Shown in pieces: positions 30,547 through 42,596 of a stretch of DNA of 64,000 bases (its first letter is position 1; every line of letters starts with the position of its first letter). Location of the stretch: assembly GCA_012927625.1 (NCBI GenBank), contig JABBOV010000003.1, forward strand, positions 558,001 through 622,000. Direction: 5' to 3'. Under the pieces are notes generated by a model that had not been told where the DNA came from, made no database searches, and saw nothing but the letters and a program-made list of their open reading frames with translations. Source of the stretch: Glaciimonas sp. Lineage in GTDB: Bacteria > Pseudomonadota > Gammaproteobacteria > Burkholderiales > Burkholderiaceae_D. A program made the translations under genes and the position numbers.

Positions 30547-31302
30547 TTGATTGTTTACGAATACCCTTTCAACGAGCGTATTCGCACGTTGTTGCGACTG
30601 GAAGACCTGTATGAAAAATTTATTTTTTTCCTGCATCAGGAACATGCGCTACAACACCATGTAGCCCTTTGCACCATCTTTGAAATGCTTGAAGTCGCCG
30701 GCCGCGCCGATCTGAAATCGGATCTGCTGCAAGAACTGGAACGCCAGAAGCACACCTTGCTCGGCTTTAAAAGCAATCCCAATGTGGAACCTGATCGGCT
30801 CGAAGAAATCCTGCTCGATCTGGATCGCATCAGCACAGCACTGATGGCGGCGCAAGGCAAGACCGGGCAAAACGTGCGCGACAATGAATGGCTGATGAGC
30901 ATCCGCGGCCGCACCATCATCCCGGGCGGCGCCTGCGAATTCGATTTGCCTGCGTATTACGCTTGGCAACAGCGCCCGGCACAGCAGCGTTTTGACGATA
31001 TTTCGGGATGGTTTTCAACTTTGTTGCCGCTATTCGAGGCATTGAGCATGGTACTGAGGCTGTTGCGTGAATCGGGCAGCACCAGCAAGATCATCGCGCA
31101 ATCAGGCACTTACCAGCAAATGTTGCAAGGCAAGGTATACCAGATGCTGCGCCTGGACATTGACGAAGAACTCGGCTGCATCCCCGAAATTTCCGCCAAT
31201 AAATACATGTTATGGGTGCGTTTCACTTGCCAGGACGGCAATATGAAACCAAAAGGGTTCGAGGGCGACGTGCCGTTCGAGCTAACCCTATGCAATTTTT
31301 GA
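30547..31302 (+). CDS. zapD: Cell division protein ZapD
   Basis: Cytoplasmic protein that bundles FtsZ filaments at the division ring (YacF family). 251 aa from the TTG at 30547, where the family start ([20 protein letters not shown]) begins. A longer frame from 30493 would add 18 unlikely residues. Between coaE and yacG, the normal order. Confidence 0.94.
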   Translation: MIVYEYPFNERIRTLLRLEDLYEKFIFFLHQEHALQHHVALCTIFEMLEVAGRADLKSDLLQELERQKHTLLGFKSNPNVEPDRLEEILLDLDRISTALMAAQGKTGQNVRDNEWLMSIRGRTIIPGGACEFDLPAYYAWQQRPAQQRFDDISGWFSTLLPLFEALSMVLRLLRESGSTSKIIAQSGTYQQMLQGKVYQMLRLDIDEELGCIPEISANKYMLWVRFTCQDGNMKPKGFEGDVPFELTLCNF

Positions 31303-31324
31303 CTGTAAAAATAACAAGCAAACA

Positions 31325-31513
31325 ATGATTACTTTTGTGCATTGCCCCACTTGCAAGACCAAGGTCGAATGGAGTGAAAAAAACCGCTTCCGTCCTTTTT
31401 GTTCGGAACGTTGCAAGCAAATCGATCTGGGCGCCTGGGCCGAAGAAAAATACACAATTCCTGCCGTCAATCCTGCCGAGGATATCGACGACGACAGCAA
31501 ATTGCAGACGTAA
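31325..31513 (+). CDS. yacG: DNA gyrase inhibitor YacG (zinc-binding)
   Basis: A 62-aa protein with one zinc site, C7-x2-C10 and C26-x3-C30, and the motif [14 protein letters not shown]. In E. coli YacG binds GyrB and inhibits gyrase. It follows zapD by 22 bp. Confidence 0.93.
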   Translation: MITFVHCPTCKTKVEWSEKNRFRPFCSERCKQIDLGAWAEEKYTIPAVNPAEDIDDDSKLQT

Positions 31514-31525
31514 GCGGCAGCCACG

Positions 31526-31963
31526 ATGTCACGCCTGCTAGTTTTTGCGCAATTACTGTTAATCGCCCTGATCGCGATTCCCAACCCAATTTCTCGCCAT
31601 GCTCCTGAACTCACCGCAACCAGCATTGCGTTATTCATCCTCGGCTTAATCGCCATTGGCGCTGCACTGGCCGTAATGCCGGCACGCACTCTCAGCGTGC
31701 TACCGGAACCCAGAAGCGGCGGCGAACTGGTCACGCGCGGCATCTACCGCTTTATCCGGCACCCGATGTATCTAGCGGTGCTACTGTGCGGCCTGGCCGC
31801 CTGCTTGGCGTATGGATCGGCGGGAAAATGGAGCTTGCTGGCGCTGTTGGCGATCGTGCTGATCATCAAGATCAGGCGCGAAGAGCGCTTCCTGCTGGCG
31901 CGTTTTTCTGACTACGCCGCCTACCGAAAAAAAACCAAAGCGATCATCCCTTATTTAATCTAA
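31526..31963 (+). CDS. Isoprenylcysteine carboxyl methyltransferase family membrane protein
   Basis: A 145-aa polytopic protein with about four hydrophobic helices and the family signature VTRGIYRFIRHPMYLAVLLC, followed by EERFLLARFSDYAAYRKKT. This ICMT/PEMT-like fold methylates small or lipid substrates; bacterial substrates are mostly unknown. It starts 12 bp after yacG, and its last 20 bases overlap the 3' end of the convergent mutT. In related genomes mutT usually follows yacG, so this gene looks like an insertion in that order. Confidence 0.82.
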   Translation: MSRLLVFAQLLLIALIAIPNPISRHAPELTATSIALFILGLIAIGAALAVMPARTLSVLPEPRSGGELVTRGIYRFIRHPMYLAVLLCGLAACLAYGSAGKWSLLALLAIVLIIKIRREERFLLARFSDYAAYRKKTKAIIPYLI

Positions 31964-32372
31964 GCGGGTAGCGCAAGCGGTCCAGCCATTCAAGTAGCGG
32001 AATAGTGGCCGGCAAGAGCGGCGCAACGTCAACCTTGCCCTGCCAGGCGAACGCTTGTCTTTCCAGGCTCTGCGGTTCGCCGCGCCAGGCGCGACAGAGG
32101 TAAAAATGCAGCCGCACATGGGCATGCGGATAAATGTGCTCGACGCCGCACCAGGGCTCGGCGGTCAAGATCTCGATCCCTAGTTCTTCGACGAATTCGC
32201 GTTTTAATGCATCCAGAATCGATTCGCCCAGCTCCACCTTGCCGCCCGGGAATTCCCAATAGCCAGCGTAAGGCTTGCCACTCGGGCGCTGCGCCAACAA
32301 AACATCGCCGTTCGGCTGCATGAGAATCCCGACCGCAACCGCAATCGGAACTTGACTGGATTCCGTCATCAA
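31944..32372 (-). CDS. mutT: 8-oxo-dGTP diphosphatase (MutT-type Nudix hydrolase)
   Basis: Removes oxidised guanine nucleotides from the pool. The 142-aa product has a perfect Nudix box from G44 to I66 (GKVELGESILDALKREFVEE, then LGI). It follows argJ and the DUF815 ATPase on the minus strand and ends within the convergent methyltransferase gene. Confidence 0.9.
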   Translation of the reverse strand: MMTESSQVPIAVAVGILMQPNGDVLLAQRPSGKPYAGYWEFPGGKVELGESILDALKREFVEELGIEILTAEPWCGVEHIYPHAHVRLHFYLCRAWRGEPQSLERQAFAWQGKVDVAPLLPATIPLLEWLDRLRYPLRLNKG

Positions 32373-32387
32373 ATAACTTTGAAATAA

Positions 32388-32460
32388 ATATACTACTTAT
32401 TGTATTTAATTTTTTCGCTATGAATATATGCGTAAAACATGCCATTTAAATGCATACTCC
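32388..32460 (-). repeat. 73-bp intergenic repeat, copy 4
   Basis: On the minus strand it begins GGAGTATGCATTTAAATGGC, has CGCATATATTCATAGCG at its centre and AAATACAATAAGTAGTATAT as tail. It fills the spacer between the DUF815 ATPase and mutT. It is most like the copy at 49716. Confidence 0.78.
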
Positions 32461-32466
32461 ACAATA

Positions 32467-33333
32467 TTACATTTTTCCCGCATGATCGCGGGCGAATTGC
32501 CAAGCCACGCGGCCGGAGCGCGAGCCGCGCTGCAAGGCCCAGCGTAGCGCATCGGCTCGGGCCGCTTCGATCTGGCTGGCATCGCAGCCGAATGAGCCCA
32601 GCCAGTGCGCTACGATATCGAGGTAATCGTCTTGCTTGAACGGATAAAACGATACCCACAGACCGAAACGCTCGGACAGGGAGATTTTTTCTTCGACCGT
32701 CTCGCCCGGATGCAGATCGCCGTCGTCGCTGCGCTTGTAGGTTTCGTTGTCAGCCATGCGTTCCGGCAGCAGGTGGCGCCGGTTGGAAGTAGCGTAAATC
32801 AGCACATTGTCGGATTGCGCGGCGATGCTGCCGTCCAACGCTACTTTCAGCGCCTTGTAACCGCCCTCGCCTTCCTCGAAACTCAGATCATCGCAAAAAA
32901 TGATGAAACGCTCGGGCCGCTCGGCCACCAAGTCGACGATATCCGGCAAATCCGCCAGATCGGCTTTGTCGACTTCGATCAGGCGCAAACCCTGCGCCGC
33001 ATAGCAATTCAGGCATGCCTTGATCAGCGACGATTTACCGGTGCCGCGGGCGCCGGTCAGCAGCACATTATTGGCCGGCCGACCTTGCACGAATTGTTGC
33101 GTATTCTGTTCGATCTGCTGCTTTTGCGGCCCAATATTATGCAGATCGCTCAAATTGATATTGGCAATATGCGCCACCGGCTGCAAAAATCCGATGTTTT
33201 GTCCAGGTCGCTTGCGCCAGCGAAATGCGGTGGTACGCGTCCAGTCGGTTGCGTGCGCCGGCGGCGGCAGAATGGATTCGAGGCGCGCCAGCAAGCTTTC
33301 AGCGCGCACCAGAAATTGATCGAGTTGTGTCAT
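32467..33333 (-). CDS. ATP-binding protein of the DUF815 family
   Basis: An AAA-type P-loop protein of 288 aa. Walker A is GARGTGKSSL and the Walker B region reads FIIFCDDLSFEEGE. The tail WALQRGSRSGRVAWQFARDH is typical of DUF815. The family is conserved next to argJ and mutT in betaproteobacteria, but its role is not established. The start at 33333 (MTQLDQFLVRAE) is preferred to a longer frame. It lies 28 bp after argJ. Confidence 0.88.
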   Translation of the reverse strand: MTQLDQFLVRAESLLARLESILPPPAHATDWTRTTAFRWRKRPGQNIGFLQPVAHIANINLSDLHNIGPQKQQIEQNTQQFVQGRPANNVLLTGARGTGKSSLIKACLNCYAAQGLRLIEVDKADLADLPDIVDLVAERPERFIIFCDDLSFEEGEGGYKALKVALDGSIAAQSDNVLIYATSNRRHLLPERMADNETYKRSDDGDLHPGETVEEKISLSERFGLWVSFYPFKQDDYLDIVAHWLGSFGCDASQIEAARADALRWALQRGSRSGRVAWQFARDHAGKM

Positions 33334-33361
33334 GAATGAAAGGCTTATGCAGTGTCGATTA

Positions 33362-34600
33362 TTAAGAGCGGTAATCCGCATTGATGGTCACATATTCGTG
33401 CGACAGGTCGCAAGTCCAGACCGTGGCACTGGCGCTGCCGCGCGCTAGTGTGACGCGCACCGTGATTTCGCTTTGCTGCATTACGCGTTGGCCGTCCTGT
33501 TCCTGATAATCCGAATTGCGCCCGCCATTTTTGGCGACCCAGACATCGTCCAGATACAGGTTCAACTGGCTGACATCGAGATCATCGACGCCGGCATAAC
33601 CGATTGCGCACAGAATCCGGCCGAGGTTCGGGTCGGACGCGAAGAAAGCGGTTTTCACCAGCGGCGAATGGGCGATCGAGTAGGCAATCTTGCGGCATTC
33701 CTCGGCGTTTCTGCCTTGCTCTACCGTGACCGTGATGAATTTTGTCGCGCCTTCGCCATCGCGAATAATCATCTGCGCCAACTGTTGCGAAATACCGGTT
33801 ACCGCCTGCGCCAGCGCAACATATTCGGTCGACCCGATATCGTTGATTTCGAGCGCGGCTGTGCCGGTGGCGATCAACATGAAGGAATCGTTGGTCGAGG
33901 TGTCGCCATCGATGGTGATGCAATTGAACGAGGTATCGGCAGCCTGCTTGACCAAATGATCCAGCACCGGTTGCGCCACCTTTGCATCGCACGCCAGAAA
34001 GCCCAGCATGGTCGCCATATTTGGCTTGATCATGCCGGCGCCTTTACTGATGCCGGTCAGGGTGATCGTGACGCCGTTGATCACCACGCTGCGCGACGCT
34101 GCCTTGGGCTGGGTATCGGTGGTCATGATGGATTCGGCGGCATTGAACCAATTGTCTTGCGTCAGATTCTTGATCGCTTGCGGCAATCCGGCCACAACGC
34201 GGTCGAGCGGCAGAGGTTCCAGGATCACACCGGTGGAAAACGGCAGAATTTGGGTCGGATCGCAACCCAGCAAGCCGGCTAGCGCCGCGCAGGTGGCATG
34301 GGCATCAGCCAAACCCGGCGCGCCGGTGCCGGCATTGGCGTTGCCGGTATTAATTACCAGCGCGCGGATGCGGCGGCCGGATTGCGCCACTGCTGCCAGA
34401 TGGGCTTTGGCGACCTGCACCGGCGCGGCGCAGAAACGGTTGGTGGTGAACACGCCCGCCACCGTGGCGCTCTCGGCGAGCTGCAGTACCAGCAAATCCT
34501 TACGGTTGGGTTTTTTGATGCCTGCTTCGGCATGGCCAAGCAGGATGCCGGACACGGGCGTGAGATTGGTGGCGAGCGGGAGGGGGGAATTGACGGCCAT
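33362..34600 (-). CDS. argJ: Bifunctional glutamate N-acetyltransferase / amino-acid acetyltransferase
   Basis: Acetyl-transfer enzyme that recycles the acetyl group between N-acetylornithine and glutamate in arginine synthesis. 412 aa. The self-cleavage site is visible in [15 protein letters not shown], with the nucleophile T197 giving alpha and beta chains. In related genomes secA is the usual neighbour; here the N-type ATPase cluster lies between. Confidence 0.96.
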   Translation of the reverse strand: MAVNSPLPLATNLTPVSGILLGHAEAGIKKPNRKDLLVLQLAESATVAGVFTTNRFCAAPVQVAKAHLAAVAQSGRRIRALVINTGNANAGTGAPGLADAHATCAALAGLLGCDPTQILPFSTGVILEPLPLDRVVAGLPQAIKNLTQDNWFNAAESIMTTDTQPKAASRSVVINGVTITLTGISKGAGMIKPNMATMLGFLACDAKVAQPVLDHLVKQAADTSFNCITIDGDTSTNDSFMLIATGTAALEINDIGSTEYVALAQAVTGISQQLAQMIIRDGEGATKFITVTVEQGRNAEECRKIAYSIAHSPLVKTAFFASDPNLGRILCAIGYAGVDDLDVSQLNLYLDDVWVAKNGGRNSDYQEQDGQRVMQQSEITVRVTLARGSASATVWTCDLSHEYVTINADYRS

Positions 34601-34803
34601 GTTGTGAGCACTCTAGCGATAGACGAAAAACGTATTGTAATCGTTATGCCAGCAAGGCCGATGCCGCGATACCGGTAGTGCCACAGCGTCCGGCGATGCA
34701 AAAAACCACACCATCGCATGACATGTATTTACGCCACTGCGCTTCAGGAATGGCGACCCGCCCATGCAGGAAAGCATGCTAGATTGTCGTGTATGGAAAA
34801 TAA

Positions 34804-36653
<1,850 letters not shown>

Positions 36654-36661
<8 letters not shown>

Positions 36662-36998
36662 CGCGCCAAAAAAAACCGTGAAGAAAGCCGCGGACTTCGC
36701 CGGACAGATCGGCATCAAGGCAGAGCGCAAGATCAAGGCGCGCCGCAATGTTGCAGGCGTCTGGTTCGGCTTGGGTATGATGGGACTGATCGGGTGGTCG
36801 GTGGTGGTGCCAACGCTGCTCGGCGCGGCACTCGGGATCTGGTTGGACGAGCGCTATCCGGGAGGCCGCTCCTGGACGCTGGCGCTGCTGGTGGCCGGCC
36901 TCGTGCTCGGTTGTTTCAATGCGTGGCATTGGGTCGACAAGGAAGACAAAGCAATGCGAGACGAACAGGAGGATAACGATGGCTCAGATGTTGAATGA
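36654..36998 (+). CDS. atpQ: N-type ATPase accessory membrane protein AtpQ
   Basis: A 114-aa protein with a basic N-terminal part (about 1-35) and two hydrophobic helices (about 39-85), similar to AtpI-type proteins. AtpQ occurs only in N-ATPase operons, always after atpC; it may assist ion supply or c-ring assembly, but its role is unproven. It overlaps atpC by 8 bases and atpR by 20 bases. Assigned by position, size and membrane pattern. Confidence 0.85.
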
Positions 36999-37308
36999 AG
37001 CGCTGACACTGATGCTGGCATGGGTGGCAGGGACCGTGCTCGGTACGATTTTCTTTGGCGGTCTTTGGTGGACGGTACGCAAAAGCGTTGCAGCCAGACA
37101 GCCGGCGCTATGGGTATTCGGCAGTCTGTTGCTGCGCATGAGCATAGCCCTGGCTGGATTTTATTTTGTTTCAGGCGGCCAATTGAAGCGGCTGATGGCA
37201 TGCATCCTCGGTTTTTTTATTGCGCGTCTGGCTGTGAGCTGGCTGACCCGGTTGCCAGTAGAAAACCAGAAGGTTCCTCCGGCACAGGCGGCCAGCCATG
37301 CGCCTTAG
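36979..37308 (+). CDS. atpR: N-type ATPase accessory membrane protein AtpR
   Basis: A 109-aa protein with about three membrane helices (residues 9-30, 42-62, 66-85), including LLLRMSIALAGFYFVSGGQL with an arginine in a helix. AtpR is a hallmark of N-ATPase operons and has been proposed to interact with the c subunit. The ATG at 36979 has a perfect AGGAGG sequence upstream. It overlaps atpQ by 20 bases and the a subunit by 11 bases. Confidence 0.86.
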   Translation: MAQMLNEALTLMLAWVAGTVLGTIFFGGLWWTVRKSVAARQPALWVFGSLLLRMSIALAGFYFVSGGQLKRLMACILGFFIARLAVSWLTRLPVENQKVPPAQAASHAP

Positions 37309-38023
37309 TCCCGATCAGCTGATTTTCTGGCAGCTCGGCTTTATCAAGCTTAACGCCACTATTGTCACAACCTGGGCGCTGATGTTCGTGCTGGCCGTCG
37401 GATCAAAACTGATCACGCGAAGGCTGGCCACGGGAATCGAGCGTTCCCGCTGGCAAAACATGCTGGAAATCGTCGTCACCGCGATCCAGAATCAAATTGC
37501 CGACATCGGCCTGCGTCATCCGGAGAAGTACGTAGGCTTTTTAGGCACGCTCTTTTTGTTCGTCGCCACCGCCAGCCTGTGCACCATCATTCCCGGCTAT
37601 GAACCGCCGACAGGCTCGCTGTCGACCACGACGGCACTGGCGCTATGCGTGTTTGTGGCGGTGCCGTTTTTCGGGATCAAGGACCAGGGTGTGCGCAGCT
37701 ATCTCAAATCCTACATGGAGCCGACGGTCATCATGCTGCCATTCAACATCATCAGCGAGCTCTCGCGCACGCTGGCGCTGGCGGTCCGCCTGTTCGGCAA
37801 CATGATGAGCGGCGCGATGATCATCGGTATTTTGGTCAGTATCACGCCCTTCCTCTTTCCGATCGTCATGACGGCGCTGGGTCTGCTCACCGGCATGGTG
37901 CAAGCCTACATTTTTTTCATTCTGGCTGCGGTATACATCGCTGCCGCCATGCGCGTTCGCAAGCATGCATCCGAACCTGAAACAAAACCTGACGATTCGG
38001 CAAAAATCGACGCCCATCGTTGA
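37298..38023 (+). CDS. atpB: N-type ATPase subunit a
   Basis: Stator ion channel subunit, 241 aa, with five or six membrane helices. The essential arginine lies in SRTLALAVRLFGNMMSGAMI, and the last helix holds GMVQAYIFFILAAVYIAAAM. It is short for an a subunit, as is usual in N-ATPases. It overlaps atpR by 11 bases and precedes the c subunit by 31 bp. Confidence 0.94.
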   Translation: MRLSPDQLIFWQLGFIKLNATIVTTWALMFVLAVGSKLITRRLATGIERSRWQNMLEIVVTAIQNQIADIGLRHPEKYVGFLGTLFLFVATASLCTIIPGYEPPTGSLSTTTALALCVFVAVPFFGIKDQGVRSYLKSYMEPTVIMLPFNIISELSRTLALAVRLFGNMMSGAMIIGILVSITPFLFPIVMTALGLLTGMVQAYIFFILAAVYIAAAMRVRKHASEPETKPDDSAKIDAHR

Positions 38024-38054
38024 AGCAACAGAATAAACAACAAAAGGAAATACT

Positions 38055-38336
38055 ATGGACAGCATGACAATGATCGCGGTGGCATCCATTATCATCGCCG
38101 GTCTCACCACCGGTTTCGGCACCATGGGCCCGGCGCTGGCGGAAGGGCGGGCGGTCGCGACCGCGCTGACCGCGCTGGCGCAGCAACCCGACGCCTCGGC
38201 CACCATCACCCGCACCCTGTTCGTCGGTCTGGCGATGATCGAGTCCACGGCAATCTATTGCTTCGTGGTTTCAATGATTCTCATTTTCGCCAATCCGTTC
38301 TGGAACCACGCCATCGCCCAAGCTGTGGGGAAGTAA
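38055..38336 (+). CDS. atpE: N-type ATPase subunit c (rotor)
   Basis: Hairpin rotor subunit, 93 aa, with two membrane helices joined by the polar loop AQQP (42-45). The ion site has a carboxylate in each helix: E30 in GPALAEGRA and E63 in IESTAIY, with S64, T65 and Y68. The second-helix pattern equals that of Na+ rotors such as Ilyobacter tartaricus, but a Burkholderia N-type rotor was reported to be proton-specific, so the ion cannot be fixed from sequence. AAAAGGAAATACT precedes the ATG. Confidence 0.95.
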   Translation: MDSMTMIAVASIIIAGLTTGFGTMGPALAEGRAVATALTALAQQPDASATITRTLFVGLAMIESTAIYCFVVSMILIFANPFWNHAIAQAVGK

Positions 38337-38339
38337 GCC

Positions 38340-39176
38340 ATGCTGATCGATTGGTTCACCGTCGGCGCGCAAACACTCAATTTCCTCATTCTGGTGTGGC
38401 TGTTGAAACGTTTTTTGTACAAGCCGATTCTCGACGCCATCGATGCGCGGGAGGAGGACATCGCCAAGAAACTTGCGCACGCCGAAGCAAAAGAGGCAGA
38501 AGCCCAAAAGGAGCGTGACGAGTTCGAACGCAAGAACGAGGCATTCGATAAACAGCGTGCCGCACTCCTGACACAGGCGACGACCGAGGCGAACGCCGAA
38601 CGCCAGCGCCTCCTCGACGAAGCGCGGCAGGCGGCTGTCGCCCTGCTCGCGAAACGACAGGATGCGCTGAGAAGCGAACAACAGAGCCTGAACGACGAAA
38701 TCGGCCGCCGAACACAGGAGGAAGTGTTCGCTATCGCACGCAAGACGCTGGCCGATCTTGCCAATGCCACGCTGGAAGATCAGATGAGTGCAGTGTTCGC
38801 GCGCCGCTTGCGGGAGCTGGACGAACAGGAGAAAGCAGGTCTGATCAAGGTCGTGAGAACATCGTCTGCCCCAGTTGTCGTGCGCAGCGCCTTCGACCTG
38901 CCCCCACAGCAAAAAACGGCGATTCAACAAGCGCTCAATGACCTGTGTTCGGGTGAAATCGAGCTCAATTTCGAGACTGCGCCGGGTTTGATCAGCGGTA
39001 TCGAACTTAGCGCAAACGGACAAAAGATCGCCTGGAGTATCGCGGATTATCTCGGCTCACTCGAAAAGAGCATCGCCGAACTATTGAAAGAACAGACTAA
39101 ACCGCAGACCAAGCCTGAACTCAAGCCGAAATCCGGGACGGAACTTGCCGATGCCGATTCCGAGAAAGCCCAATGA
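38340..39176 (+). CDS. atpF: N-type ATPase subunit b, with a C-terminal delta-like domain
   Basis: Peripheral-stalk subunit of 278 aa, far longer than an ordinary b (about 156 aa). Residues 1-30 hold the membrane helix, about 35-160 a charged coiled coil. Residues about 165-250 ([20 protein letters not shown], then [20 protein letters not shown]) resemble the C-terminal domain of subunit delta. As the operon has no atpH gene, this fusion probably replaces delta. It overlaps atpA by 4 bases. Confidence 0.92.
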   Translation: MLIDWFTVGAQTLNFLILVWLLKRFLYKPILDAIDAREEDIAKKLAHAEAKEAEAQKERDEFERKNEAFDKQRAALLTQATTEANAERQRLLDEARQAAVALLAKRQDALRSEQQSLNDEIGRRTQEEVFAIARKTLADLANATLEDQMSAVFARRLRELDEQEKAGLIKVVRTSSAPVVVRSAFDLPPQQKTAIQQALNDLCSGEIELNFETAPGLISGIELSANGQKIAWSIADYLGSLEKSIAELLKEQTKPQTKPELKPKSGTELADADSEKAQ

Positions 39177-40777
39177 GTGCGCCGCCTGATACCTTGCAAA
39201 GCGCCTTTGAGCGCGCATTCGCCGGCCTGAGCCATGGCCGTGAATCCTTCACGCCGCAACTGACGCCGCAAGAAGTGGGCGCAATCACCAGTGTCTCCAC
39301 TGGCATCGCCATGGTCTCCGGTCTTCCTGGCGTGGGCTTTGACGAACTGGTGAAATTTCCCGGAGATGTATTCGGCATTGCGTTCAATGTGGACGAGGAC
39401 GAAATCGGCGTCGTGCTGCTCGGCGAATACTGGCATCTGCAGGCCGGCGATGAAGTCGAGCGCACCGGCCGGGTGATGGACGTAGCCGTCGGAGAGGGCT
39501 TGCTGGGGCGCGTCATCGACCCGCTCGGCCGGCCGCTTGACGGCAACGGCCCGGTGGCATCGAACCAGCGCTTGCCGATTGAACGCCCTGCTGCGCCCAT
39601 CATGGATCGCGCACCGGTCACCGTGCCGCTGCAAACCGGGCTGAAAGTCATCGACGCGCTGATTCCAGTCGGGCGTGGCCAGCGCGAGTTGATACTGGGG
39701 GACCGGCAGACGGGCAAAACCACGATTGCGATCGATACCATCCTCAACCAGCAGGGCCAGAATGTCTTGTGCGTGTATTGTGCGATCGGCCAGCGCGCTG
39801 CCGCCGTGGCAAAGGTTGTCTCCACCTTGCAGCAGAAAGGGGCAATGGAGTACACCGTCGTCATGGTAACCGAGGGCAATGACCCGCCGGGCCTGGCCTA
39901 CATCGCCCCTTACGCGGCGACCAGCATTGCCGAGCATTTCATGGAAGCGGGTCGGGATGTCCTGATTGTGTATGACGACCTCACGCAACACGCCCGCGCC
40001 TATCGCGAGCTTTCTTTGTTGCTGCGGCGCCCGCCCGGACGCGAAGCCTTCCCAGGCGACATCTTCTATATCCATTCACGGCTACTGGAACGTGCGACAC
40101 ATCTGCGCCAGGAACGCGGCGGCGGCTCGCTCACCGCTCTGCCCATCATCGAAACTGAAGCACAGAATATTTCCGCCTACATTCCGACCAATCTGATTTC
40201 GATCACGGATGGACAAATTTATTTGTCGCCGTCTTTATTCGAACTGGGTGTATTGCCAGCGGTCGATGTCGGAAAATCCGTTTCACGCGTTGGCGGCAAG
40301 GCGCAGCGCGCAGTCTACCGTGCGGTGGCTGGCGACCTCAAGCTCGCATACGCCCAGTTCGAGGAATTGGAAACCTTTGCCCGGTTTGGTGCTCGGCTGG
40401 ACGAAAATACCACCCAAATTATCGAGCATGGGCGGCGTATCCGGGCGTGCCTCAAGCAACCGGAATTCGCCCCGGTGTCGGTACCGGCACAAATCACGGT
40501 ATTGCTGGCGTTGACTGCTGCACTGTTTGATGGCATACCGCTCGACCGGATGACTGATGCCGAGCACGCTGTGCGCGAGGCAGCAACGCACATTCCGCCT
40601 GAAATCAGCGCACGCTTCGACACTGCCGATAAATTGAACGATGGAGATCGGGCAGCGATACTCCAGATCGCCGGCACCGCGCTTGCTGGCTTTCAACCAG
40701 CTGACGAATCTGAGCATGAGTCGGAGACCAAAATAACGCACGCCAAGATGGACGCCAAGGCGGGAGCTAAATCATGA
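39173..40777 (+). CDS. atpA: N-type ATPase subunit alpha
   Basis: Non-catalytic nucleotide-binding subunit, 534 aa. Walker A is GDRQTGKT (176-183) and the alpha signature is [13 protein letters not shown]. The N-terminal delta-contact segment differs from that of ordinary alpha subunits, consistent with a b-delta fusion partner. ATGA overlaps join it to atpF and atpG. The tail is rich in Glu, Lys and Ala. Confidence 0.95.
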   Translation: MSAPPDTLQSAFERAFAGLSHGRESFTPQLTPQEVGAITSVSTGIAMVSGLPGVGFDELVKFPGDVFGIAFNVDEDEIGVVLLGEYWHLQAGDEVERTGRVMDVAVGEGLLGRVIDPLGRPLDGNGPVASNQRLPIERPAAPIMDRAPVTVPLQTGLKVIDALIPVGRGQRELILGDRQTGKTTIAIDTILNQQGQNVLCVYCAIGQRAAAVAKVVSTLQQKGAMEYTVVMVTEGNDPPGLAYIAPYAATSIAEHFMEAGRDVLIVYDDLTQHARAYRELSLLLRRPPGREAFPGDIFYIHSRLLERATHLRQERGGGSLTALPIIETEAQNISAYIPTNLISITDGQIYLSPSLFELGVLPAVDVGKSVSRVGGKAQRAVYRAVAGDLKLAYAQFEELETFARFGARLDENTTQIIEHGRRIRACLKQPEFAPVSVPAQITVLLALTAALFDGIPLDRMTDAEHAVREAATHIPPEISARFDTADKLNDGDRAAILQIAGTALAGFQPADESEHESETKITHAKMDAKAGAKS

Positions 40778-41658
40778 GCGACACCACGGCGAATCTGCGC
40801 CGCAAGATTGACAGTGCCGGAGACCTTCAATCAGTAGTGCGCACGATGAAGGCAATGGCCGCATCGAGCATCGGGCAATACGAAAAGGCAGTGCGCTCTC
40901 TCGACGATTATTATTGGACCGTGCAATTGGGCTTGGCTGCCTGCTTCCGCCAGGCTGAACTGTCTGCCGCCACAACACCAGCGCAACAGAAGGAATCAGG
41001 CGTAATCGGCGCGATCATATTCGGTTCTGACCAGGGACTGGTTGGTCAATTCAATGATGTGATGGCCGATTTTGTCGTCACTACGCTGGCACAGCTGCCG
41101 GGCAAAAAAAAGGTGTGGGCGGTCGGCGAACGTATTCGGTCACGGCTTGCGGAAACCGACCTGGTGGCTGGGCAAAATTTCACCTTGCCCAATTCCATCA
41201 GTGCTATTTCAACACTAGTTGGGCAGATTTTGATCGAGATGGAAATGCAGCGTGAACAGGGCGAAATCGCGCAAGTTTACCTGTTCTATAACCGTCCCAT
41301 GTCCGCGTCGATTTATGCGCCTGTGCGTCAACGACTGCTGCCGTTGGATGATGTCTGGCGGCGCGATTTGGCTGCAATTGACTGGCCCACCAAGAATTTG
41401 CCCGAGGTTGTGAATCATAAAGAAGAAGCAGTGTTGGCATTCGTTCGCGAATATCTGTTTGTCTCGCTTTTCAGAGCCTGCGCTGAATCCCTGGCAAGCG
41501 AAAACGCCAGCCGCCTGGCTGCAATGCAACGCGCCGAAAAAAATATCGATGAACTGCTGGAAGACCTGAACCGGACCTTTCACCGGCTGCGTCAAAATGG
41601 TATCGACGAGGAGTTATTCGATGTGGTTTCCGGTTTCGAAGCGCTGACAAGGCCGTAA
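40774..41658 (+). CDS. atpG: N-type ATPase subunit gamma
   Basis: Central rotor shaft, 294 aa, with the N-terminal helix [20 protein letters not shown] and the C-terminal helix [20 protein letters not shown], the two coiled-coil arms of gamma. The Rossmann-like middle shows [15 protein letters not shown]. It is the last ATPase gene, but the operon goes on: ppk2 starts 20 bp later. Confidence 0.94.
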   Translation: MSDTTANLRRKIDSAGDLQSVVRTMKAMAASSIGQYEKAVRSLDDYYWTVQLGLAACFRQAELSAATTPAQQKESGVIGAIIFGSDQGLVGQFNDVMADFVVTTLAQLPGKKKVWAVGERIRSRLAETDLVAGQNFTLPNSISAISTLVGQILIEMEMQREQGEIAQVYLFYNRPMSASIYAPVRQRLLPLDDVWRRDLAAIDWPTKNLPEVVNHKEEAVLAFVREYLFVSLFRACAESLASENASRLAAMQRAEKNIDELLEDLNRTFHRLRQNGIDEELFDVVSGFEALTRP

Positions 41659-41678
41659 CGAAGACTGAAAGGATAGCG

Positions 41679-42566
41679 ATGAAAATCAATACAAAAGATT
41701 TCTTGGTACAGGAAGGCGTACAGGTCAAACTCAAGAAGTGGCCAACGCTGGTGAAGCCGGCATACAAATCGAAAGGTCAGTATCAGGACATTCTCGCGGG
41801 ACAGGTGAAGGAATTAAGCGAACTGCAACGCATGCACTATGCGTCCAACAGCTATGCAGTGCTGTTGATTTTTCAGGCGATGGATGCTGCCGGCAAGGAT
41901 GGCGCCATCAGGAATGTAATGTCCGGCGTCAACCCACAGGGTTGCCAGGTGTTCAGCTTCAAACATCCGAGTCCGACGGAACTGGATCACGATTTTCTGT
42001 GGCGCACCACCCAATGTTTGCCGGAGCGCGGTCGGATCGGCATCTTTAACCGATCCTATTATGAGGAGGTATTGATCGTTCGCGTGCATCCGGAGATTCT
42101 ACGCAGCCAGAGGCTTCCGGATGGACTGCTTGACGAGAAAACCATCTGGCAGGAACGTTATCGTTCCATCCTGGATCTGGAGAGCCATCTGCATCGTAAC
42201 GGCACCCGTATCATCAAGTTCTTTCTGCATCTTTCAGAAGAAGAGCAGCGCAAACGCTTTCTCGACCGTATTGACGAGCCCGACAAGAACTGGAAATTCA
42301 GCCTGGCCGACATGGAGGAGAGAAAATTCTGGCCACAGTATATGCAGGCCTATGAAGAGTGCCTGAGTGCAACCAGCACAAAAAATTCTCCTTGGCATGT
42401 GGTGCCTGCCGATGACAAGGAAAATGCTCGGTTGATTATTTCCGAGATTGTTCTCGATACTTTCAAGTCGCTCAAAATGCACTACCCTGAAACCGATGCA
42501 AAACGCCAGCAAGAATTACTATCAATCCGGCAACAGCTAATGAAGGGAGGACCAAGCCGCAACTGA
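41679..42566 (+). CDS. ppk2: Polyphosphate kinase 2 (PPK2) family protein
   Basis: Transfers phosphate between polyphosphate and nucleotides. 295 aa; Walker A-like loop AMDAAGKDG (67-75), and the lid and second motif [19 protein letters not shown]. The latter sequence type is that of the class III group, which can phosphorylate both AMP and ADP from polyphosphate; this subclass is my inference. It has the ribosome-binding site GAAAGGATAGCG and follows the ATPase in one transcript. It could make ATP for the pump from stored polyphosphate. Confidence 0.93.
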   Translation: MKINTKDFLVQEGVQVKLKKWPTLVKPAYKSKGQYQDILAGQVKELSELQRMHYASNSYAVLLIFQAMDAAGKDGAIRNVMSGVNPQGCQVFSFKHPSPTELDHDFLWRTTQCLPERGRIGIFNRSYYEEVLIVRVHPEILRSQRLPDGLLDEKTIWQERYRSILDLESHLHRNGTRIIKFFLHLSEEEQRKRFLDRIDEPDKNWKFSLADMEERKFWPQYMQAYEECLSATSTKNSPWHVVPADDKENARLIISEIVLDTFKSLKMHYPETDAKRQQELLSIRQQLMKGGPSRN

Positions 42567-42596
42567 TCTCTGTCAAATCCGGAAGAAAAATCTGCT

